Origin: Mantis religiosa
Lineage: Eukaryota > Arthropoda > Insecta > Mantodea > Mantidae
Length of the DNA stretch: 64,000 nt
Assembly (NCBI GenBank): GCA_030765055.1
Contig: CM060953.1
Coordinates: 16,460,134-16,524,133, forward strand
Reading direction: 5' to 3'
The notes under the pieces are model-generated. The model did not search any database and was not told the origin of the DNA. It worked only from the letters and a program-made list of their open reading frames with translations. A program made the position numbers and the translations under genes. The first letter of the stretch is position 1; every line of letters starts with the position of its first letter. This document shows positions 46,880 through 59,464 of this stretch, piece after piece.

Positions 46880-49220
46880 ATACGTAACAGTGTGCTGTTG
46901 TCTAATTGGCTTTATTATCACGTCGAGGTTACCAATGTTACCGTTTTAACTCCTTGACGGTAATCAACATTTTAATTATTTATTTATACTGCAATATGTG
47001 CATAAGATTAAATTTTACAGTTTTCTGTATCAGTTCTTGTGCTCCATTTTATATCGCCTCTGGTCTTCTGTTTTTCAATGCCTACTGGATACTACTACTG
47101 CCTACTTGATACTGCTACAGCATATAAAAACCTGGTATGTAATTTTCTGGGAGAACAGAATACTACTTGCGCAGTTGAGAATGCAAAACCGTCATATTAA
47201 GCAATTTTCGTTCTTTAATCTAACCTTAAAGCCATCTTTGCAATTTGGCAGCTGTTCTGTTGATGTGTGTTTAAACATGTAATGGTTCGTAGTGCCAACT
47301 TCAATAAGACAAAGGTACAGCACGTAATGGTCAATCTTTAAATAGCGGGGTGGGGCATTGTGTATGAGTAATGGCTATTATGGTAATTAGAGGCTATCTG
47401 ATGCAAACTACAAGGACGCCATTAATAGCAGCGACATCCCTTAGCCATTCTCGCACAAAACTGGATCCTTTAATGCTTCTACTCCACTTAAAATGTAGTG
47501 CCAACGAGATGTTTGCATAAATTCAAATTTTGAAGCTCACTGGTTAAACAACGTGTGAAATACTAATATATATGGCCTTCTCCAAGCGGTATTGTATGAG
47601 ATATTCCTACAAATGCCTTTTGTGTTCTTTATTTCACGATAACTGGGATAAATATTCGTAAAAGTGTTATTTCCCCTAGTAAACAAATACAGAGGGCCTT
47701 ACCATCAATATAAGCTTTCAATAACAGTAAAATACAGTGTAAAGGTTTAAAACTTCCATGGTTAGTATAGATAACGTAAACTGTTTAACGAAAACGTGAT
47801 AAACCAGAAAATGAAAACAAAACAAAAGACTGTCTTAGCAGAGAACATGTAACATGTATTCCAAGGAAGAATAAAACACAAATTTATATGTTTGTGAAGT
47901 GCTAAAACAAATGAACAACAAGATAAACATCTTTTGTGATGATAAATGATTGAACCAATAAATTTAAAGCACTAAAGCATCAATTAGAGGTGCATAAAAA
48001 CGCTAAATAGTCATAGTTATCTCAGCACTTTAAGTGGGCAAATATTAGATATTAAGCATGCCTCTAGCAATGCCATGGTAACAGTATGGCATTCAAGGCT
48101 TTCTTGCCTTCTCTATGCTCAGTTCAAAACTAATAATCGATTTTAAAGCAACTTTCCGATGAGCTAGAGACTTGAAACTTAAAACCTCAGAAATCAATGA
48201 AATTGGAATAATTTTAAACATAACCTTTCCATGGCAAAGAACTTTTAAATGGAAAAAGAAGAACTAAAGTATTTTCAAAAATAGTTTTAAAGATATTGAT
48301 AAAAGCATTTCATTTTAAAGTACTTTTCATGATAAAGAAGAAAACCGTCTCCTTCCCCCCACTGTTTCGACGAGCTTTTATCTGCGCACTGCACTGTTTT
48401 TTTATTAGAAATTTCATACGTTTTCGTCTGTTTTAAACACCTCGTATATTAAATTTTAAACAAAGAGTTACATTTAAACAACAATACAGTTTTAGTTTGC
48501 TGTCTTCCATTCCTACATATTAAAAATGTATCATTACACTCTATTTCAAAGGTTTTCATTCATTAAAAATGAAATAAGTGGGAAAGTACTGCATAAATAT
48601 AGCTTGTTGAAACATTCAGGTCACAATTAAAGCACCAATTTCAAGAAGTATGCACAAAACAATAGAAAACCTGCAGAATGCACTTAGTAAAAGAACTTCT
48701 GCAAAACGAACCTCCGCTACACAGGCCGCGTTGATATGTTCGGATGGCTCACAGCTTTGTTTACAAACAACATATATGTTGTTCTTTAACATTTTCCTTT
48801 TACAACTACTAAAGATTTTATTTTAAATTAGATAAAGCAGGAGGAAAATTCTTTACATATAACAATGCAGACATGATTCATTTCTCCAGGACTTTTCCTC
48901 CTCCATTCTTCCCCTAAACCGTAGCAGCTGCAGTATTTCGAGTCGTTAATAACAATGTTAATATAAAAGGGGGAGGTGATGCTACGCAGGAACTTTTTTG
49001 GCAAACGTAACGTATCCGCTATGTGAGCGCTGAGCTCTTCTTATCTCTCGCAGAGGAAAGCTTTAAGAGGCCGTTAATAGGCAGGTGTTCCACAATCAAT
49101 GTAAATACATGAGCATCACCCACTTTACCTTTAAAACACTTAAGCATCACATTCATATAGGTTTGTTTTGCCTGCAACAACCTGCCGTGTACTTAAAAGT
49201 AACATTTTCATCACTACCAG
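46880..49220. other. AT-rich spacer, nothing recognised
   Basis: No gene, RNA or repeat recognised over 2.3 kb. An X-box-like TGCCATGGTAAC lies at 48,071. Confidence 0.4.
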
Positions 49221-49224
49221 ACAT

Positions 49225-50290
49225 TCATATTTCAGGAACGTTAAGTCATATCCGATGATGAATTAAATGATGTTCAAATGAGTACAGGGTACATAGAGCT
49301 TATAGTTATCATTCATTTTTCAGAAATAAGAGAAAACCTCCTTCGTTAAATCATAACAGACAATGAATGAAACTCAGTAAAGGGTACATAGAGCTCAGGG
49401 TTACCAGACATTCATGTTGCAGGATAAGGGAAAACCTCCAACGTTAAGTCATATCAGACGATGAATGAATTGATGTTCAAATAAGTACAGCGTACGTAGA
49501 GTTTAAAGTTAGCAGACATTCATCTTTCAGGATAAGAGAAAACCCCCAACGTTAAGTCATATCGGACGATGAATGAAATGATGTTCAAATAAGTACACGG
49601 TACATAGAGCTTAGAGTTACCAGACATTCATCTTTCAGGATAAGAGAAAACCTCCAACCTTAAGTCATATCGAACGATGAATGAAATGATGTTCAAATAA
49701 GTACAGAGTACATAGAGCTTAGAGTTACCAGACATTCATCTTTCAGGATAAGGGAAAACCTCCAGCGTTATGTCATATCGGACGATGAATGAAATGATGT
49801 TCAAATAAGTACAGAGTACATAGAGCTTAGAGTTACCAGACATTCATCTTTCAGGATAAGGGAAAACCTCCAGCGTTATGTCATATCGGACCATGAATGA
49901 AATGATGTTCAAATAAGTACAGAGTACATAGAGCTTAAAGTTACCAGACATTCATCTTTCAGGATAAGAGAAACCTCCAACGTTAGGTCATATTAGACGA
50001 TGAATGAAATGATGTTCAAATAAGTACAGGGTACATAGAGCTTAGAGTTACCAGACATTCATCTTTCAGGATAAGAGAAACCTCCAACGTTTAGTCATAT
50101 CACACGATGAATGAAATGATGTTCAAATGTGTGCAGGTCCGTAGAGCCTAGAGATATAGGACATTCATCTTTCCCTATAAGAGGAACCCCCATAAAACCT
50201 CTGATCCAGATAGCTCACTTTGATCGAGATTTGAACTCGGGAGCTCTTGAATGTGAGTCAGACTTGCAACCACCACGCTACAGAGATGGG
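49225..50290 (-). mobile_element. Family 1 SINE with its body expanded to about 9 tandem copies
   Basis: The word ggataag recurs at 49,422, 49,530, 49,638, 49,746, 49,854, 49,962 and 50,069, spacing 108 (once 107). Two more divergent units precede it and one follows. Each unit equals the single 108-bp body in the SINEs at 836 and 46,655. The right end has one tRNA-like head (50,205-50,290; gagatttgaactcgggagct, accacgctacagagatgggc), so this is one SINE with an internal expansion. Confidence 0.88.
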
Positions 50291-51884
50291 CTTAGTAAAA
50301 TTAATCGCTGTTTACCAAATACTAAGTGTGAACACATCTCTTTTATGTCCCTTTATGCCTCTGTGGCACTTGCACAGCTTGTAATTTCTCCGATGTACAC
50401 ACAACGTTTCCTTTTTGCTGTGGTCTGCTCTCACACATTCACACAACTGCTCTTCTCTGCATTAGGTACAGATAGATGCACAATTCTGAACTCACGACTT
50501 CTCTAGACTGTGAAGTCCACTAACTCAAATTGATTGTATTAGGTTTTGCACGGCCCCTTGTGTCCTGCCGGTCAGGCAAGAATGTTCTTTAAGAATGTCC
50601 GGAATACGAACTGCCTGGAATAATGCGGCTCGCGTTTCCGGCTTCGTGACGGCAGCTACTGACTATATGATACTTTTGCTTCCCTCGCTGGCAAACAGAA
50701 AGGCTGCTGTAATGGATCGATTTGCACTTAATTTCTCCATGGAAGGCACTCGCCGTCGCCGTGACAATGGGCTTGTAGTACGTGCGTAAAGCCCATTCTA
50801 TCTGCGATTTAGGATATTCGTCCAGGCAAATCTGTAAGTCATCTAAACTTAACACAGCTGTATTGTCTATTGTTACAAAATGTTCTAATATCACTTTCTG
50901 ATTCCGTATTTATATGTAGCTGTTAATCAGGAACCAGTAAATGCATCCTTTTCGGCTGCCATGCAAAACCCATACAGAACTGTGAAACAGACAGGTAGAT
51001 TAAAGGTGAAATGTAGTTAAAAGTGAGGCGAAATTCATTGAGAGGAATTCGCTATTCGCCTAGCGAACCGGGAAACCGACGAAAAAAGAACAATAGGTCA
51101 GGGAGGTCGGTTGCGGGAGTCGAATATAGGGGTGAAATTCTTGCACAAAGAACGGGGGCAGAAATTAATTCGTCTGTTTGGAGTTGAATATGATTGGAGA
51201 TGATATTTTTCGATCGTTGCAAACATTCCAGAGCAGAGTGGGGCTGGAGTTGCGGTGTTTTGTCTGATGCATCGTCCCTCTGCCGGGCGTTTTATGAGCC
51301 ACTTCTAGCGCCGTGGCATTACAAGCAGTAACCGCACATATTATAGCATCCTTCAAAAATGTTTACCACAGAGAGAGGCGAAACTCTGTCCAGCTTTTCA
51401 CTTGTTTTTTCACCATGGTTACTGGAAGGGTGAAAAATTGAAACGTATCATTTATTGAGTGCTTTTAAACAATACTACAGCTCCAAGGGGCGCTCTTCTG
51501 TGGTGTTTGCATTCAAGAGGTCACGAATTCGAATTTTGGTTAGGGTGGTTTACTTGTATATACGTAAAACATTTTATAAGTATGATGTTTACATTTTGAT
51601 CATTTTGAACGTAATGCTTTAAAGCTCTAAAACGTTCCCATGACAACTGAAAGATTACTGACGCTTTTAAAGAGAAACAAGTGACTGCGACAGTAACTTA
51701 CTAAATCCAAAAGGGTTACATACTTCTCTGCTTACTAAGAAAAACAAAAGCGGATCAAACCTCAAAACTATTTATATAAAATAAACTATGTGCTTTACCG
51801 AAATCTGCATTTTCTGTCCTAGCAAGATTTGGTCACCCAAAACACAGTTGAAAAAATAATAAGCATAAAGAAAAATATCAATAA
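50291..51884. other. Spacer with an unassigned minus-strand frame
   Basis: A 101-residue minus frame at 50,589-50,894 has no motif I know and an unremarkable composition. It could be an exon or chance. The surrounding sequence shows no repeat. Confidence 0.3.
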
Positions 51885-52510
51885 TTATATAAAAAATAAA
51901 ATTTCACCCCTTTTCACATAAATTTGCTGTTTTCAATAGTTTGATTTATAGATTAATAAATATACCCCTGAATAAAGAAGAATTTAATAAAGAATATAAA
52001 TATATTATTAATACTACTTTAATTAAAGGTTTTAATAAATATTTTACAAACAAAAAATGAAATATTGAAATATTAATGAATTGTTAATGACAATTCTAAC
52101 CTTAAAAAAAGACGATTATAATTTTAAAAATATTACTTAGCATCCTTGGGTTAATAAACATTTTCAAAAATAATTTAAAGAGTTTGGTATAACCTTAACT
52201 TCTCAAAATAAATATAGTATTAAAATATATCGCATTTGTCTAAAAATATAAAATTCCTAATAATAAAAAATCTAATTGTTTTGATTGTAATAAAGTTTAA
52301 ACTGGAAACACAAAACGTAATTTAGAAACCAGAACGAAAGAACATTTTCGTAACATTAAGTATAAACAAACCGATAAATCGGCCGTAGCAGATGATTTTT
52401 GGTCATTTAACCATGAAATAAATCCTGAAGTTAAATTATTAAAACAATTAAATGGTCCGATAGATTTAATGGTTTGGGAAAAGATATTTATTTTAAAAAA
52501 TAAAAATTAA
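51885..52510 (+). pseudogene. Penelope-like element remnant with GIY-YIG-like region
   Basis: Pieces in order: INRLINIPLNKEEFNKEYKY, then a decayed stretch, NCFDCNKV, a stop, NTKRNLETRTKEHFRNIK, YKQTDKSAVADDFWSFNHEI and LNGPIDLMVWEKIFILKNK. The latter has the pattern of the GIY-YIG endonuclease of Penelope-like elements (T.R....R..EH..., the C-terminal E). The catalytic YIG itself is hit by a stop. The first half aligns with 4,490-4,820 and 7,285-7,460. Confidence 0.72.
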
Positions 52511-53153
52511 ACAATGAATTTTGAAACACCAGCAGTCAATTCTGTTTTTAAATTTGTTTTATTTTCAGATTTTGCTAATACTAACAAGAACATATAAACA
52601 TCTAACGTTTGTAACTATGACAACAGCTTTGTTGTTTCCGGCTGAGGATGTGTAAAAGTTTTACATGAAATCGCTATCCCGGACAATTTATAGGAAAAGT
52701 ATCATCACTTCTTATAAGTTAAGTGAAGTCTAAAGTTAGAAATTGTTATATCTGTATATATTTTGGAAAGTGCTAAGGCTACGGCAAAACAGTCACTTGA
52801 CACAAATCGCTTATTTTCAGGAACATCTGAACCAGGATCTAAGAAATTAATTACATTCTACCCAAAACCTTTAAAATTGTCTTTAAAATAAAAAAATGGA
52901 GAGAGTATTTTATACCTCAAATATGACTAAAAATAAATTCTATTTTTGTGGAAAGACTGTATAGCAGTTCATAGAGAAATATATTTTAAAAATTTAGAAA
53001 AAGTAAACTAGGTACTACGTAATTTGTAACTTAAATTTAACTGTTGCATTTTTGTTTTGTAGCTTTCAACTGTCAGCTACACAGTGGTGTCGTTTTTCTA
53101 CTGGGAGAGCCCATCTGTATCTTAGCAACCCAAAAATAAAAATATTCCAATGT
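52511..53153. other. Possible 3' end of the Penelope-like element, then spacer
   Basis: ggctgaggatgtgtaaaag near 52,640 is reminiscent of Penelope 3' regions, but this is weak. X-box-like GTAACTATGACAAC near 52,611. Otherwise nothing. Confidence 0.3.
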
Positions 53154-53160
53154 ATTTAAG

Positions 53161-54543
53161 CAACACGAACTCCAATACTCAGACCATAATACAGATTCCA
53201 AGATGGCGCCCGTCGAAGCCCAGCGACTCTGGTTACGTAGAATAGGAAACTATACACAATGGACATAACATAATCCATATTACGGAGCAGCGAGGTAACT
53301 CCTAAGCATTTATCACTTTATACTTTCAACTAAAACGTGTAATAACATAAATAAAGAGCATCATGACAAATCCTAAGAACTTATCACATTATATAGTAGC
53401 ACGACCAGTACTATGCATTTTCCACCTTATACTTCCAATCAAAGTTCAATTTATAAGGCATGACAACTCATAAGCATTAAACAAAGCAAACTTTATCTTA
53501 TTGGACTATATCATCCTATCGTCTGTAGCAAGTGCTAAAGTTTCTTTTACATTGTTTACATAGTAACCTTTTCTGGTAAGGACATAGGTACTGCTTATAC
53601 TATAATATTTAAGAGAACTCAACAGATTGTCCAGTTTACTCCAATTGACACGTTTGAAGGTGTCAAGTTCCCTCACACTGCAAGATCCATTTAAATTTTT
53701 CCATTGGTAGGCTCATAATATTGCTTCTAGGTTATGAAATACTTTGAAACTTATTAAGTGAAGGAACATCAGTGAAGCTGGGATCTTGAATGTTATTGAA
53801 AAGAACGTAACTAATCGTCTTTAATAATGACTATCAATGGGTTAAAATCTCCTAACCACTTCGGTTTTTAAGGACTCAAAACTGTCAATAACATCTTGTG
53901 CACACCAAATATTAAAATTATCTTCACTCTCTGTAAAATGTCTTGGATGCATACTTCAGGATTTCGTATTTTCTGGTTGAGCTTTAATGTGTGATAGGAT
54001 GGCTGATTCTTAAAAATCGTGGGGTAGGCATCATCTATTAATTTTTGTACTTTTCGAAGGGCACGAATTGGTTCACCATCATTTACGGGAAATATGTCTT
54101 CCTTAACCTCAAAGCACTGTTCAAAATGATGAATACAAACTACAGTTTTGTCATTTACTTTAAAATCTTTACGATGTATGTTCCTGGTCTACTTATCCCA
54201 TTACGATTTTTCCTTCGCAAATTTAAATGTCGTATGAGGTATACTACCATAGTTAGATTGCAGCTGGGAACACAACAATGACGCATTTCGACAATGCTTC
54301 ACAGTATATATTTAGGTAAACGTTATCACTTTATGTTAAATACTTAACTATAAACTAACTCGCTAGTCACTAATTGCCACTGTAATATCAATTACATTAA
54401 TTCTTCAAACACACAATCACAGTAAACAAACACACACTTTACTCTGTAGATATAACCACAACATAACAAGCTGGGCCACGACCGCCGCCATTTTTCCTAC
54501 AATCGATTCTCGTATTATGGTCTGAGTATTGGAGTTGGTGTTG
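53161..54543 (-). mobile_element. P-like DNA transposon, deleted copy
   Basis: Left end CAACACGAACTCCAATACTC and right end (reverse complement CAACACCAACTCCAATACTC) continue with AGACCATAATAC on both sides, about 33 bases with one difference, then both lead to atggcg. The flanks carry atttaag (53,154-53,160; 54,544-54,550), compatible with an eight-base duplication less one changed base. At 1.38 kb the element is deleted internally. The THAP domain inside supports the P superfamily. Confidence 0.75.
53860..54282 (-). pseudogene. THAP-domain transposase remnant (P-like)
   Basis: Starts MRHCCVPSCNLT (first Cys pair of a C2CH THAP finger, CxxxxC spacing), a frameshift in the middle, then KVNDKTVVCIHHFEQCFEVK (the Cys-x2-His pair), EDIFPVNDGEPIRALRKVQK (with the proline-containing end of the THAP domain), LIDDAYPTIFKNQP, LKLNQKIRNPEVCIQDIL and, shifted again, EDNFNIWCAQDVIDSFESLK. 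THAP binds the transposon ends. The catalytic domain is not present. Confidence 0.72.
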
Positions 54544-54550
54544 ATTTAAG

Positions 54551-55507
54551 TAACAAAAGAGAATACTGAAACAAACGCTAGAGACAAGGCGAATAGACAA
54601 GTGTGTGGTGCACAGTAATTGTTTATTAACGACTGTATTTGTTGTACGTAGTACGAGTCAGATTATTAATGAAAAATTACAGATTTTCTTACTTGATTAA
54701 ATCTTTGTACAGTAGTTGCAATCATTTGAATACATTACTAAAATTTAGGGGAAAAGCGCGTTTGAACTGTGCGCGTATTCACCAGTTTACCCCTCCATTC
54801 ATTGAAACAATTGTTAAATAATCGGTACCATTGCTTCAGACCAGCTTTTATGTTACAAAACTGTAAATATTTAAGATACTTTTCATTAAAAATTAACCGT
54901 AGATATTTCTCAGATTTTCCATCAATAAATTCAGAAGTTCTCTTTATTCTGAATTACTTCTGTACACTTAGTGATAGAAGTTTCTTCGTTGAGAAGAGGT
55001 CTGTAGTGAAATTTGCGTGTTGAAAATTCTAATCTGTCGAAATTCCTAATAAATTAATTTAGTAATTTTAAGTCCTGTTCTATTAATTTTGTTTTTGTTA
55101 GTTTATGTCGATGATAATTTTTAAAAGTCTTCCTGTAGTAGCTAATTTGTCCCGTTTTGAACTCAATCGGTACATGAAACTTTTGCTTCAGACTCGTGGT
55201 CTCGAAATAATGTGATATTTCTTGATGGATTATTCAAAATAATATTTTATAATGTTCTTTGTCCATTATATTTTACTTTGTGATCACTTAATACAACATA
55301 TACTTAATAGTTAATCCTCGCTGATAAAACATTGTTGATCTTTCCGACGTTCTGGTTACCCTTAGTTTCCTCAGACCTTAAAGCATTCATAGCCTATGCT
55401 GTAATTTTGTGTCTCTTTCACTCACCATTCCCACATTCATAATGTAAAACATTTTAACATTTTTAAATTTTTAACATAACTCTGAAGTAACACAAATAAT
55501 GTCAAAA
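54551..55507. other. AT-rich spacer
   Basis: No feature supported; short frames lack motifs. Confidence 0.35.
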
Positions 55508-55590
55508 AATATTGTAACTTTGTGGGCTCGTAGAGGTAAGTCTAATTTCAAGAAATTCAAAATGCTCTTTATTTCAAGTCAAACGAGGTT
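55508..55590 (-). repeat. Fragment of the LTR-like end seen at 4,821
   Basis: ttgtaactttgtgggctcg, then aatgctctttatttcaag, aligns with ctgtaactttgtgggtttg and gatgttctttatttcc at 4,820-4,890. Truncated by array C. Confidence 0.55.
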
Positions 55591-55604
55591 TTGTGCACCT
55601 CTTA

Positions 55605-55667
55605 CAGGCTCTAAAAGAGCGGCTGGACAGAGACCAGAAGATCCGTGGTTCAAATCCCGGCTATGGC
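55605..55667 (+). ncRNA. tRNA-like unit C1, 5' end missing
   Basis: Retains D-arm 3' half, anticodon stem CTGG/CCAG (loop ACAGAGA), B box GGTTCAAATCC, acceptor 3' half CTATGGC and TTTTT downstream. Confidence 0.4.
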
Positions 55668-55911
55668 ATTGAATTTTTCAGTCTTGCTCTATCTCTCCAT
55701 ACTTTATCCTACACATGGTCCGTGTGAAAGAACAATTAATTTCCATTAATTGTACCTAATAGTGGCAAACTATAAAGCCCGGGCCTTAAAGTACTTACAG
55801 CATAGAAAGTCGCCATTAAGGTAGTTATCTCATGCGTTTATGAGAATTCCTAGAGGGCTACCGAGAAAAACACGAGTCAGTTTGGGAATTTAATGTCATT
55901 TCGGCACGTTG

Positions 55912-55983
55912 GCCATAGTAGCTCCAGGGTTAGAGCGGCTGGACAGAGACCAGAGGATCCGTGGTTCAAATCCCGGCTATGGC
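55912..55983 (+). ncRNA. tRNA-like unit C2
   Basis: 72 nt with perfect acceptor GCCATAG/CTATGGC, D stem GCTC/GAGC (one of the loop positions altered: GCTCCAGGGTTAGAGC), anticodon stem CTGG/CCAG, B box GGTTCAAATCC and a TTTTT run. Confidence 0.5.
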
Positions 55984-56229
55984 ATTGAATTTTTCATTCT
56001 GGTTCTACCGATTCATAGTGCGTCCTACAAAAGGCTAGTGTGAAAGAACAATTAATTTCCATTAATTGTACCTAATAGTGGTCTGAACTATAAAGCCCGG
56101 GCCTTAATGTACTTACAGTATAATAAGTCGCCATTAAGGTAGCTGCCTCATGTGTTTATGAGAACTCCTAGTGGTTTACCGGGAAAAACACGAGTCAGTT
56201 GGAGAATTTGATGTCATGTCGGCATGTTG

Positions 56230-56301
56230 ACCATAGTAGCTCAAGGGTTAGAGCAGCTGGACAGAGACCAGAAGATCCGTGGTTCAAATCCCGGCTATGG
56301 C
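56230..56301 (+). ncRNA. tRNA-like unit C3
   Basis: As C2, but the first acceptor base is A (ACCATAG/CTATGGC, six pairs). D stem GCTC/GAGC and anticodon stem CTGG/CCAG kept, TTTTT downstream. Confidence 0.48.
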
Positions 56302-56375
56302 ATTGAATTTTTCAGTCTTGCTTTATCTCTCCATACTTTAGCCTACACACGGTCCGTGTGAAAGAACAATTAAGT

Positions 56376-57554
56376 TCCAGAAAAACCCTTAATAACAACT
56401 AAGTCTTGGAACATTTGACTGTCACTTAAAACTGCTGTATTGTCTTATTTCCATGGTAACATTTCAAATATTTACCTTCATATATTTTATTGAAGAATGA
56501 TGAATTCTTGTGGAAAACACGATATTTTTATAGGTTTATGTCATTTTATGGGTTATCGTTCAAATTGGTTGAGCCGTTCTTCTCGTAACAACGACCCCAG
56601 CAGAAACTTATCGCGACTAAGTTGCTCGTTAAGTTGACAAGTATTTCGTGATATATTTGCTGTAGTTACCTCCTTGAGTACGGTTCGCGAAGGAAATCAA
56701 TATCATAACGCTGTGCATTCCGAAATTGAAAACCTGAAGATTAATAATGCTTTTTACCCTCATTTCAGCCCCGATACGGGGGAAATCGATTGGAAGTTGG
56801 AGCGTGTAAGTGTCACTTAACGACCTAATTAGTACGTCCTGGTGCGCGCACATACTGAACCTCCATTCGTGCGGCTATTCTAGTGGCAAAAACTGCGTCA
56901 TTCATATGTGACGTGTTGCTTTCATTTGGATCTACGTAATCAGGCTTCTATAAATGCTTATTAACGACTTAATATTTAAAAAAAGTGTAAGTACTTTAAA
57001 ATATCAACTAAAAACAAAAATACATTGACAGTAGTTAACGCCACGAACGAAATTTATAGAAAAATCTATACATTTTGTCTGTTTAGCAATTATTCAAACG
57101 TCCACAATGAAGGCTACATAGGCCACTCTCAAGAAAATTCAACATAGCATTTAATTTGTCATAAAAATACTTTAACTACGGAAACTTTCTCGAAACTTAT
57201 GACTCTCTTAAAAATAATTATAACAACTTATAATAAATTATCATATGTTTGAGATATTTTCTGGAAAAATTAAACCTCTAACTTGACCTTTCTGAAAAGG
57301 CGGATATGTTCTTCATTTTGAATGTCTTTTTTATGATATGATATTTTGATATGAGATGGGGAAGCTCGTACTGCACAAAAATTCCAGATCCCTTTAAACC
57401 TGCCAATTTAGTCAAATAAGTGTTTTTCGTAGCATACCTACTTCCGAGGTATTTGCTCGTGTTTGTTTGAATTTTTCAAAGCTTTACTTTTCTCAAATGG
57501 TAAGTTGTTAATTTTTATTTCTCCTGGTCATGCCAATATAACATAGTTTCAAAG
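56376..57554. other. AT-rich spacer with an orphan 143-bp piece
   Basis: aacatttgactgtcacttaaaact at 56,410 is a fragment of the 143-bp repeat followed by TTTCCATGGTAAC. Otherwise no feature. Confidence 0.4.
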
Positions 57555-58530
57555 ACAGTTTTAAAACCTTTGACAATCACTTAAAGTCTACTGTATTCCC
57601 TTGTAACTTCAATAAGATAACATTTATCTTGAAGTAGATAGAGCAAAACGTGTTTGTACATGAGTAGAGAAAGTCACATTACTTAACGACCAGCTGTTTA
57701 AAAAATTTGACTTTCACTTAAAGTCTACTGTATTCCCTTGTAACTACAATAAGATAATGTTTATCTTGAATTAGATAGAGCAATAAGTGTTTGTACAAGA
57801 GTAGAGAAAGTCATGTATACATCACATAACGACCAGCTGTTTAAAACATTGGACTATCACTTAAAGTCTACTGTATTCCCTTGTAACTACAATAAGATAA
57901 TGTTTATCCTGAAGTAGTTTGAGCAATAAGTGTTTGTACAAGAGTAGAGGAAGTCATGTGTACATCACATAACGACCAGCTGTTTAAAACATTTGACTAT
58001 CACTTAAAGTCTACTCTATTCCCTTGTAACTACAATAAGATAATGTTTATCTTGAAGTAGATAGAGAAATAAGTGTTTGTACAAGAGTAGAGAAAAGTCA
58101 TGTATACATCACGTACCGACCAGCTGTTTGAAACATTTGACTATCACTTAAAGTCTAGTGTATTCCCTTGTAACTACAATAATATAATGTTTATCTTGAA
58201 GTAGATAGAGCAATAAGTGTTTGAACAAGAGTAGAGAAAGTTATGTATACATCACATTACGGCCAGCTGTTTAAAACATTTGACTATCACTTAAAGTCTA
58301 CTGTATTCCCTTGTAACTACAATAAGATAATGTTTATCTTGAAGTAGATAGAGCAATAAGTGTTTGTACAAGAGTAGAGAAAGTCATGTATACATCACGT
58401 AACGACCAGCTGTTTGAAACTTTTGACTATCACTTAAAGTCTACTGTATTCGCTTGTAACTACAATAAAGTAATGTTTATCTTGAAGTAGATGGGGCAGT
58501 AGGTGTACAAAAGTAGAGAAAGTCATGTGG
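57555..58530 (+). repeat. 143-bp minisatellite, array 3 (about 7 units)
   Basis: Core starts (aagata or variant) at 57,614, 57,751, 57,894, 58,037, 58,181, 58,324 and 58,467, so the period is 137 once and otherwise 143-144. Same orientation as array 1 and nearly the same unit. Confidence 0.93.
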
Positions 58531-59303
58531 CTAAGACACTTTTCCTTAAGTTAACATCAGTCGCACTTCACATGTTATACAAAATTGCAGTGAATTCCTT
58601 CTGAAGAGGAATTCTCATATAATGCAAAGTAATTCCAGTTTGCCTTATAATTTTTGAAATATATGCAGTTTTAATCAAAATGGTATTATGTCTGAGAATA
58701 TAAAAATGTTAACGATTTTCCATGTTATTAAAGCTTTGGAGATGCATCTTTGTTAAAAGCTGAACTAAAAGGCCATGTCTGATATCAATTTCTCAAAAAT
58801 TTGTTTGAGTAAGATAAAATAGTTGCTAATGAGAGCTGGGATTGTTCAAATTGTGGTGGCAGACGTTAATCGCTATATTTACTTTATGTTAATTAAGATG
58901 AAGACGACCTTATTTTTAAATTTATTTAAGCTACAAGCAATATGGAAATAGCGTAGACTGTAAGTGATAGTCAGATATTTTAAAGAGTTGGTTGTTATGG
59001 TGATAAGTTAGGAATTCCGTTCTCTTTGGATGAACAAGGAATAAAAAAGTGAGCAACGATCACCTATTTAGAAAGGCAAAACTAGAGGAAAGTTCAAAGG
59101 AACAAAAGAAAATTCTCGGAAATGGTTCAGTCCCGAAAAAAAGTGTATGATGTAAATTTTGTGTAATGTTTAAGATATGGAGTTTATTTCCCATCAATAT
59201 ATTTTAAACCATTTATATAAAGAAACCTAAATTTTGACAAAAGTTTCCACTTATAGGTTAGTTTAAAAAAGGAGGGTTTGTTTTGAACAGCTTATCTTGG
59301 ATT
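58531..59303. other. Spacer, flank of the 143-bp family
   Basis: At 58,955-59,040 a reverse-complement piece (gtaagtgatagtcagat) precedes gttgttatggtgat and ggaattccgttctcttt, matching the sequence next to array 2. Otherwise nothing recognised. Confidence 0.45.
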
Positions 59304-59460
59304 AGCCGGCCTTCGTAGCCATTGTCACTAGAGGGAGTGTCTCTAGCGTTCCACCGCGTAGAGGATCCCCGGTTCGAGTCTCACCTTTGGCATGGATATT
59401 TAGTGTATAATATATATGTGTAAAACTATAGAAAAAGCAGTAAAATAAGCTGAAACACTA
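59304..59460 (+). mobile_element. tRNA-derived SINE (family 2)
   Basis: gccggccttcgtagcc start, then gtctctagcgttcc and a clear B box (CGGTTCGAGTCT), with an atatatgtgtaaaact tail region. Shares this order with 15,618-15,850. The A box is weak. Confidence 0.65.
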
Positions 59461-59464
59461 AATA

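Larger units (their letters stand above)
55591..56375 (+). repeat. tRNA-like tandem array C (3 units, 316-318 bp period)
   Basis: ggctatggcattgaatttttc starts at 55,659, 55,975 and 56,293. Bodies contain gaacaattaatttccatta, cccgggccttaa, gtacttacag and aacacgagtcagtt. The first tRNA-like part lacks its 5' end. Opposite orientation to array A and otherwise close in sequence. Confidence 0.88.

Noticed and set aside
49225..50290. 108-bp repeats as a CRISPR array or a coding repeat
   Set aside because: No spacers, several stops in every frame, and each unit equals the body of a known SINE copy nearby.
50589..50894. 101-residue minus frame as a gene
   Set aside because: No recognised domain and no supporting context; left as unassigned.
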